A stretch of 64,000 nucleotides of DNA from CAWCFV01 sp963794995. Its GTDB lineage: Bacteria; Actinomycetota; Actinomycetes; JACCUZ01. The stretch lies in assembly GCA_963794995.1 (NCBI GenBank), contig CAWCFV010000002.1:1674001-1738000 (forward strand). Direction: 5' to 3'. This document shows, piece after piece, positions 59,829-64,000 of the stretch; the first letter of the stretch is position 1, and every line of letters starts with the position of its first letter. The translations under genes were made by a program, and so were the position numbers. The notes below the pieces were generated by a model that was given only the letters and a program-made list of their open reading frames with translations, did not search any database and was not told the DNA's origin.

Positions 59829-61088
59829 ATGGCCCTGCAGCTGTTGGCCGCGCCGGGCGACCCGGCGCTGCTCGACCTCCCCTGGGACACCCCCCTGGAG
59901 GACTGGCCCGCCGACCAGCTGGTGGCCCTCCCCCGGGGCATCTCGCGCCACGTCGTGCGGTTCGTCCGGATCGGCGAGGCCGTCTTCGCCGTGAAGGAGA
60001 TCGCCGAGAAGACCGCGCTGCGCGAGTACGGACTGCTGCGCCAGCTGCAGCGCCGTGAGATGCCCGCCGTCGAGGCGACCGCGGTGGTGTCGGGCCGCGA
60101 GGACCGTGCCGGGCAGCCGCTCGACCCGGCGCTGATCACCCACCACCTGCAGTTCTCCCTGCCCTACCGGGCGCTGTTCTCCTCGACGCTGCGCCCGGAC
60201 ACCGCCATGCGGCTGCTCGACGCCCTGGCCGCGCTGCTGGTGCGGCTGCACACGGCCGGCTTCTACTGGGGTGACTGCTCCTTCTCCAACACCCTGTTCC
60301 GGCGCGACGCCGGTGCGTTCGCGGCCTACCTCGTCGATGCCGAGACCGGCGAGCTGCACAGCACCCTGAGCCCCGGGCAGCGCACGTACGACGTCGACCT
60401 GGCGCGCACGAACATCGCCGGCGAGCTGCTCGACCTCGACGCCGGCGGGCTGCTGCACCCGTCGATCGACCCCGTCGAGATCGCCGACCGCGTCGTCGAG
60501 CGCTACAACGACCTGTGGCAGGAGCTGTTGGGAGCCGAGACCTTCGACACCGGCGAGCGCTACCGGATCGACCAGCGGATCCGCCGCTTGAACGAGCTCG
60601 GCTTCGACGTGGCCGAGCTCAACATCGTCACCGACATCGACGGGCGGACGGTGCAGCTGGAGCCCAAGGTGGTCGACGCGGGGCACCACAGTCGACGGCT
60701 GATCCGGCTCACCGGCCTCGACGTCGAGGAGAACCAGGCCCGGCGGCTGCTCAACGACCTCGACGCCTACCGGGCGGCGAAGAACGTGCAGGGCGAGGCC
60801 GAGGAGATCGTCGCCCACCGCTGGCTGGCCGACTCGTTCGAGCCCGTGGTGCGCTCTGTGCCGCGCGACCTGCGCGGCAAGCTCGAGCCGGCCGAGATCT
60901 TCCACGAGGTGCTGGAGCACCGGTGGTTCCTCTCCGAGCGGGAGGGACGCGACGTCGGGCTGCTGCCGGCCGCCGAGTCCTACGTCTCCGACGTCCTCAC
61001 CCACAAGCCCGACGAGCAGGCCGTCCTGGGGTCACGGATCGGCACGCCCACGGTCGAGTCGCCCTACGACCCCGCCGCCGACGAGTAG
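59829..61088 (+). CDS. DUF4032 (kinase-like fold) protein
   Basis: A 419-aa protein with an N-terminal lipopolysaccharide-kinase-like region: FAVKEIAEKTALREYGLLRQLQ contains the Lys and Glu expected for nucleotide contact, and LHTAGFYWGDCSFSNTLFRRDAG followed by YLVDAETGE resembles the catalytic loop and metal-binding segments of protein-kinase-like enzymes. The C-terminal half is the DUF4032 domain (IVTDIDGRTVQLEPKVVDAGHHSRRLIRLTGLDVEENQARRLLNDL). Function unknown. ATG 59820 is three codons upstream and possible. Its 3' end overlaps the convergent rlmB frame by 25 bases. Confidence 0.88.
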   Translation: MALQLLAAPGDPALLDLPWDTPLEDWPADQLVALPRGISRHVVRFVRIGEAVFAVKEIAEKTALREYGLLRQLQRREMPAVEATAVVSGREDRAGQPLDPALITHHLQFSLPYRALFSSTLRPDTAMRLLDALAALLVRLHTAGFYWGDCSFSNTLFRRDAGAFAAYLVDAETGELHSTLSPGQRTYDVDLARTNIAGELLDLDAGGLLHPSIDPVEIADRVVERYNDLWQELLGAETFDTGERYRIDQRIRRLNELGFDVAELNIVTDIDGRTVQLEPKVVDAGHHSRRLIRLTGLDVEENQARRLLNDLDAYRAAKNVQGEAEEIVAHRWLADSFEPVVRSVPRDLRGKLEPAEIFHEVLEHRWFLSEREGRDVGLLPAAESYVSDVLTHKPDEQAVLGSRIGTPTVESPYDPAADE

Positions 61089-62254
61089 CCACCGGAGCTG
61101 CGGTCACCGCGTCGCGATCCGCTGCGCGTGCTCCTCCTACGCTCGTCCCTCGCTGCGTCGTCTCGTCGCGACCCGCTGCGCGTGCTCCTCCTACGCTCGT
61201 CCCTCGCTGCGTCGTCGTCGTCGCGACCCGCTGCGCGTGCTCCTCCTACGCTCGTCCCTCGCTGCGTCGTCGCGTGCGCGATGTACAGCGCGATGCCGGT
61301 CGCCACCCCGGCGTTCAGCGACTCCGCCGCCGACGTGATGGGGATCCCCGCCACCTGGTCGCAGGTCTCGCGGACCAGCCGGGACAGTCCCTTGCCCTCC
61401 GAGCCCACGACGAGGACGAGCGGGTCGCCGGTGACCCGCACGTCGGCGAGATCCAGCGGCGCCTCGCCGTCGAGCCCGACGACGTAGAGACCGGCTGCCT
61501 TGTACGCCTCGAGCGCGCGGGTCAGGTTCGTGGCGCGGGCGACCGGCACCCGGGCCGCTGCCCCGGCCGAGACCTTCCACGCGGTGGCGGTGACCCCCGC
61601 GGAGCGACGGGTCGGGACGACCACGCCGTGCGCCCCGAACGCCGCCGCCGAGCGCAGGACCGCCCCCAGGTTGCGCGGGTCGGTGACGCCGTCCAGCGCG
61701 ATCAGCAGCGCCGGGTCGCCCGACTCGGCCGCCCGGGCGAGCAGGTCGTCGGGGTGGGCGTACTCGTACGCCGGCACCTGCAGCGCGAGGCCCTGGTGGT
61801 GGTCCCCCGCGACGCGGTCGAGCTCGGTCCGCGACGCCTCCATGAGCGGGACGCCCAGGTTGCCCGCGAGCTTCATCGACTCGCGCACCCGGTCGTCGGA
61901 GTCGATGCGCTCCGCGACCCACAGGGCGGTGGCCGGCACCGACGCACGCAGCGCCTCGACCACCGGGTTGCGCCCGGCGACCCACTCCGGACCGCCGCTG
62001 GTGTCCCGAGCCGGGCGGCTCCCGCCCTGCCGCGACCCGCCGGGGCGGGCACCGGAGCGGCCGCCCGGTGCGGCCGCCCGCTTGGCCGCCGAGCGGGCCT
62101 TGCGGTGCGCGGGGTGGCTGGGCCGGTCGCTCGCCTTGGGGGTCGGGCCCTTGCCCTTCAGCTGCTTGCGCCGCTGGGAGCCGGAGCCGACGGTCTGGCC
62201 CTTCTTGGACCCGGGGTTGCGCTTGGCGCCCCGTCGCTCGCTGTTGCCGGCCAT
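61064..62254 (-). CDS. rlmB: 23S rRNA (guanosine-2'-O-) methyltransferase, TrmH/SpoU family
   Basis: A 396-aa SPOUT methyltransferase. A long basic N-terminal tail (about 85 residues) precedes the L30-like substrate-binding domain (EWVAGRNPVVEALRA) and the knotted domain with motifs LDGVTDPRNLGAVLRSAAAFGAHGVVVP, VVGSEGKGLSRLVRETCDQ and IPITSAAESLNAGVATGIALY. The methyl group comes from S-adenosylmethionine. The normal protein should end soon after ALYIAH; here about 60 further residues (RDERRRSTRSGSRR repeated twice) are encoded by a tandem repeat. It begins one base after the cysS stop side of the cluster, in the usual ispF-cysS-rlmB order. Confidence 0.9.
   Translation of the reverse strand: MAGNSERRGAKRNPGSKKGQTVGSGSQRRKQLKGKGPTPKASDRPSHPAHRKARSAAKRAAAPGGRSGARPGGSRQGGSRPARDTSGGPEWVAGRNPVVEALRASVPATALWVAERIDSDDRVRESMKLAGNLGVPLMEASRTELDRVAGDHHQGLALQVPAYEYAHPDDLLARAAESGDPALLIALDGVTDPRNLGAVLRSAAAFGAHGVVVPTRRSAGVTATAWKVSAGAAARVPVARATNLTRALEAYKAAGLYVVGLDGEAPLDLADVRVTGDPLVLVVGSEGKGLSRLVRETCDQVAGIPITSAAESLNAGVATGIALYIAHATTQRGTSVGGARAAGRDDDDAARDERRRSTRSGSRRDDAARDERRRSTRSGSRRGDRSSGGYSSAAGS
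61111..61270. repeat. Three tandem copies of a 51-bp repeat inside the 3' end of rlmB
   Basis: Copies lie at 61111-61161, 61165-61215 and 61220-61270, differing by one base in the first. Each begins GTCGCGAYCCGCTGCGCGTG and ends CTCGCTGCGTCGT. Spacing is 54 and 55 bp, so the third copy is read in a different frame from the other two in rlmB. The unit looks like a dispersed element of the genome rather than coding sequence that grew by duplication. Confidence 0.85.
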
Positions 62255-62255
62255 G

Positions 62256-63707
62256 TCAGCTTCCTTCTTCCGCGAGCGTCCAGCGGGCGCCGGACGGCGT
62301 GTCCTCGACGAGGACGCCCGACGCGGCGAGCGCGTCGCGCACCCGGTCGGCCGCGGCCCAGTCCTTGCGTGCGCGCGCCTCGGCGCGCTCCTGCAGGGCG
62401 ACCTGCACGAGGGCGTCGACGACGCCGTTCAGGCCGGACGCCGGGCCGTCGGCCGACCTCGCCGTCCACGTCGGGGAGAACGGGTCGAGGCCCAGGACGT
62501 CGAGCATGGCGCGGACCGAGAGCCAGGTCCCCCTCAGCTCGCGGGACCCGCCGTCCGCCGCGGCGAGCAGCGTGTTGCCCTCGCGCAGGACGGCCTGCAG
62601 CGCCGCCAGGGCCGCCGGGACCGCCAGGTCGTCGTCCATCGCCTCGGTGAACTCCGCGCACAGCATGCCGCCGGCGGCCGCCGGGGCACCCGGCGCGGAC
62701 TCGCCGAGCACCTCGGCCGCGCGCCGGACGAACCCCTCGATCCGGCGGAACGCCGAGGCCGACTCCTCCAGCGCCTCGAAGGAGAACTCCACGATCGACC
62801 GGTAGTGCGAGGCCACCAGGTAGTACCGGAGCTCGATCGGGCGGACCCGCTTGACGACCTCGGAGACCAGCATCGTGTTGCCCACCGACTTGCTCATCTT
62901 CGAGCCGCCGAGGTTGAGCATCGCGTTGTGCATCCACCAGCGCGCGAACGGCCGGCCGGCCGCCGTCGACTGGGCCAGCTCGTTCTCGTGGTGCGGGAAG
63001 CGCAGGTCGAGCCCGCCGCCGTGGATGTCGAACTCCGGTCCGAGGTACTTGCCGACCATCGCGGAGCACTCGAGGTGCCAGCCCGGGCGGCCCCGGCCCC
63101 ACGGCGTGGGCCACGACGCCGTCTCGGGCTCGCCTTCCTTGTGGCCCTTCCACAGCGCGAAGTCCCGCGGGTCGCGCTTGCCGCGCGGGTCGGCGTCCTC
63201 GGCGGCGGTCATGTCGTCGATCCGCTGGTTCGACAGCCGGCCGTACTCCGGCCAGGACCGCACGTCGAAGTAGACGTCGCCGGAGCCGTCGTCGGCCGGG
63301 TAGGCGTGGCCGCGCTCGACGAGCTCGGACATGAGCTCGACCATCTCGGTGATGTGCCCGGTGGCCCGCGGCTCGTAGGTCGGCGGCACGCAGCCCAGCA
63401 CGTCGTACGCCGCGTGCAGCGCTCGCTCGTTCGCGTACGCGAGGGCGAACCAGTCCGTCCCGGCCTCGTCGGCCTTGGTCAGGATCTTGTCGTCGATGTC
63501 GGTGACGTTCGCGACGATGGACACCTCGAGGCCGGACCGCTCCAGCCACCGGCGCAGGACGTCGAAGACGACCTCCTTGCGGATGTGCCCGATGTGCGGG
63601 GCGCCCTGGACGGTGAGCCCGCAGTGGTAGATGCCGACCTTGCCCTCGACCAGCGGCACGAAGTCGCGGACCGACCTCGTGGCGGTGTCGTACAGGCGCA
63701 GCGTCAT
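62256..63707 (-). CDS. cysS: Cysteine--tRNA ligase
   Basis: A 483-aa class-I synthetase that charges tRNA-Cys. The zinc/cysteine-binding Cys29 (YHCGLTVQ), the HIGH motif at residues 38-41 (GAPHIGHIR) and KMSKS at 270-274 (GGSKMSKSVGN) are in place. GGGLDLRFPHHENELAQS and WWMHNAMLNL are further landmarks, and an anticodon-binding helical domain forms the C-terminus. ATG 63707 matches the usual start TLRLYDTATR; the longer frame upstream overlaps ispF and was excluded. It ends one base before rlmB begins, and 11 bases separate it from ispF. Confidence 0.96.
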   Translation of the reverse strand: MTLRLYDTATRSVRDFVPLVEGKVGIYHCGLTVQGAPHIGHIRKEVVFDVLRRWLERSGLEVSIVANVTDIDDKILTKADEAGTDWFALAYANERALHAAYDVLGCVPPTYEPRATGHITEMVELMSELVERGHAYPADDGSGDVYFDVRSWPEYGRLSNQRIDDMTAAEDADPRGKRDPRDFALWKGHKEGEPETASWPTPWGRGRPGWHLECSAMVGKYLGPEFDIHGGGLDLRFPHHENELAQSTAAGRPFARWWMHNAMLNLGGSKMSKSVGNTMLVSEVVKRVRPIELRYYLVASHYRSIVEFSFEALEESASAFRRIEGFVRRAAEVLGESAPGAPAAAGGMLCAEFTEAMDDDLAVPAALAALQAVLREGNTLLAAADGGSRELRGTWLSVRAMLDVLGLDPFSPTWTARSADGPASGLNGVVDALVQVALQERAEARARKDWAAADRVRDALAASGVLVEDTPSGARWTLAEEGS

Positions 63708-63718
63708 GGGCGCCAAGG

Positions 63719-64000
63719 TTACTGGCGCGCGACCAGCGCGGTCGCCACGGCGGCCAGCCCCTCGCCTCGACCGGTCAGCCCGAGGCCGTCGGTCGTCGTC
63801 GCCGACACCGAGACCGGCGCCCCCGCCGCGGCGCTCAGGACGGCCTCCGCCTCGGCCCGCCGGGGGCCGACCTTCGGCCGGTTCCCGATCACCTGGACCG
63901 AGACGTTCCCGATCGTGAAGCCCGCCGCCCGCACCCGGGCTGCCGCCTCGGCGAGCAGCTGGGCCCCGGAGGCACCCGTCCACCGCGGGTCGTCGGTGCC
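63719..64000 (-). CDS. ispF: 2-C-methyl-D-erythritol 2,4-cyclodiphosphate synthase, C-terminal part
   Basis: The frame is open to the right edge of the window, so only the last 93 residues are present. They match IspF: FPGTDDPRW-like GTDDPRWTGASGAQLL, then AGFTIGNVSVQVIGNRPKVGP, and the family's closing motif SVSATTTDGLGLTGRGEG. IspF makes the cyclodiphosphate of the MEP isoprenoid pathway. The 5' part, carrying the metal ligands, lies outside the window. It is the first visible gene of the ispF-cysS-rlmB cluster. Confidence 0.92.
   Translation of the reverse strand, partial: GTDDPRWTGASGAQLLAEAAARVRAAGFTIGNVSVQVIGNRPKVGPRRAEAEAVLSAAAGAPVSVSATTTDGLGLTGRGEGLAAVATALVARQ

Noticed and set aside
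61111..61270. Possible CRISPR array
   Set aside because: The units are adjacent with only 3-4 bases between them, so there are no spacers, and no cas genes are present.
61128..61487. Open frame made of LLLRSSLAASS repeats
   Set aside because: It is the antisense reading of the 51-bp tandem repeat and the rlmB end, with no start signal.

Overview
The window is a 64-kb stretch of very GC-rich DNA. It has frequent GTG starts, many ATGA/GTGA stop-start overlaps, and actinobacterial gene pairs (ispF-cysS-rlmB, UgpC/MsmX-type ATPase, DUF4032, DUF202 pair, MMPL/TetR). It is an actinobacterial chromosome, most likely Geodermatophilaceae or a close relative; the family assignment is inference. No phage, transposase, integrase, CRISPR array or rRNA was seen. 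There is one tRNA (Thr, UGU).

Layout. 1-3.1 kb: end of a membrane protein, a class-C beta-lactamase-fold hydrolase, nagA and a DUF6326 membrane protein. 3.4-8.3 kb: two large genes, a 969-aa protein of unknown family and a Het-C domain protein, followed by a DUF1622 membrane protein. 8.8-21.7 kb: a catabolic regulon. It holds a ribose-type ABC transporter, an ABM-domain protein and HyuB/HyuA hydantoinase/oxoprolinase subunits, then a GntR regulator, an amidohydrolase, a divergent M17 aminopeptidase, a frameshifted ornithine cyclodeaminase and a second GntR regulator. Near-identical 18-bp boxes precede hyuA and the aminopeptidase/amidohydrolase pair. 21.9-23.1 kb: ornithine aminotransferase (rocD).

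23.2-33.9 kb: a sulfur-oxidation locus. The leftward arm is DsrE-like, TusA-like, a fused 4Fe-4S/NrfD protein, a cytoplasmic molybdopterin oxidoreductase, Mrp ATPase, SulP permease and a CBS protein. The rightward arm is a rhodanese/metallo-beta-lactamase protein, two DUF202 proteins and an ArsR regulator.

34-44.7 kb: a NodB-type deacetylase and a GntR/UTRA regulator, then a tightly overlapped eight-gene operon. The operon encodes a four-gene sugar-type ABC importer, a PfkB kinase, an ADP-ribosylglycohydrolase-family protein, an eIF2B-like protein and a BtpA-family protein. It looks like a complete uptake-and-breakdown pathway for an unidentified, probably ribosylated, compound. A broken alpha/beta hydrolase gene and tRNA-Thr follow.

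45.4-50.6 kb: MMPL exporter with divergent TetR, a flavin monooxygenase, a small secreted protein and an NTF2-like protein. 50.7-59.7 kb: alpha-glucoside/sucrose use, with fructokinase, amylosucrase (frameshifted near its 3' end), a LacI regulator, MalG/MalF-type permeases, a binding lipoprotein with a palindromic LacI-type operator upstream, and a divergent ABC ATPase. 59.8-64 kb: DUF4032, rlmB (with a C-terminal extension made by a tandem repeat), cysS and the end of ispF.

Most worth following up: the 36-44.7 kb pathway operon, the Het-C/969-aa cassette, the sulfur locus, the shared GCAATTGC-core boxes, two apparent frameshifts, and the repeat that lengthens RlmB.
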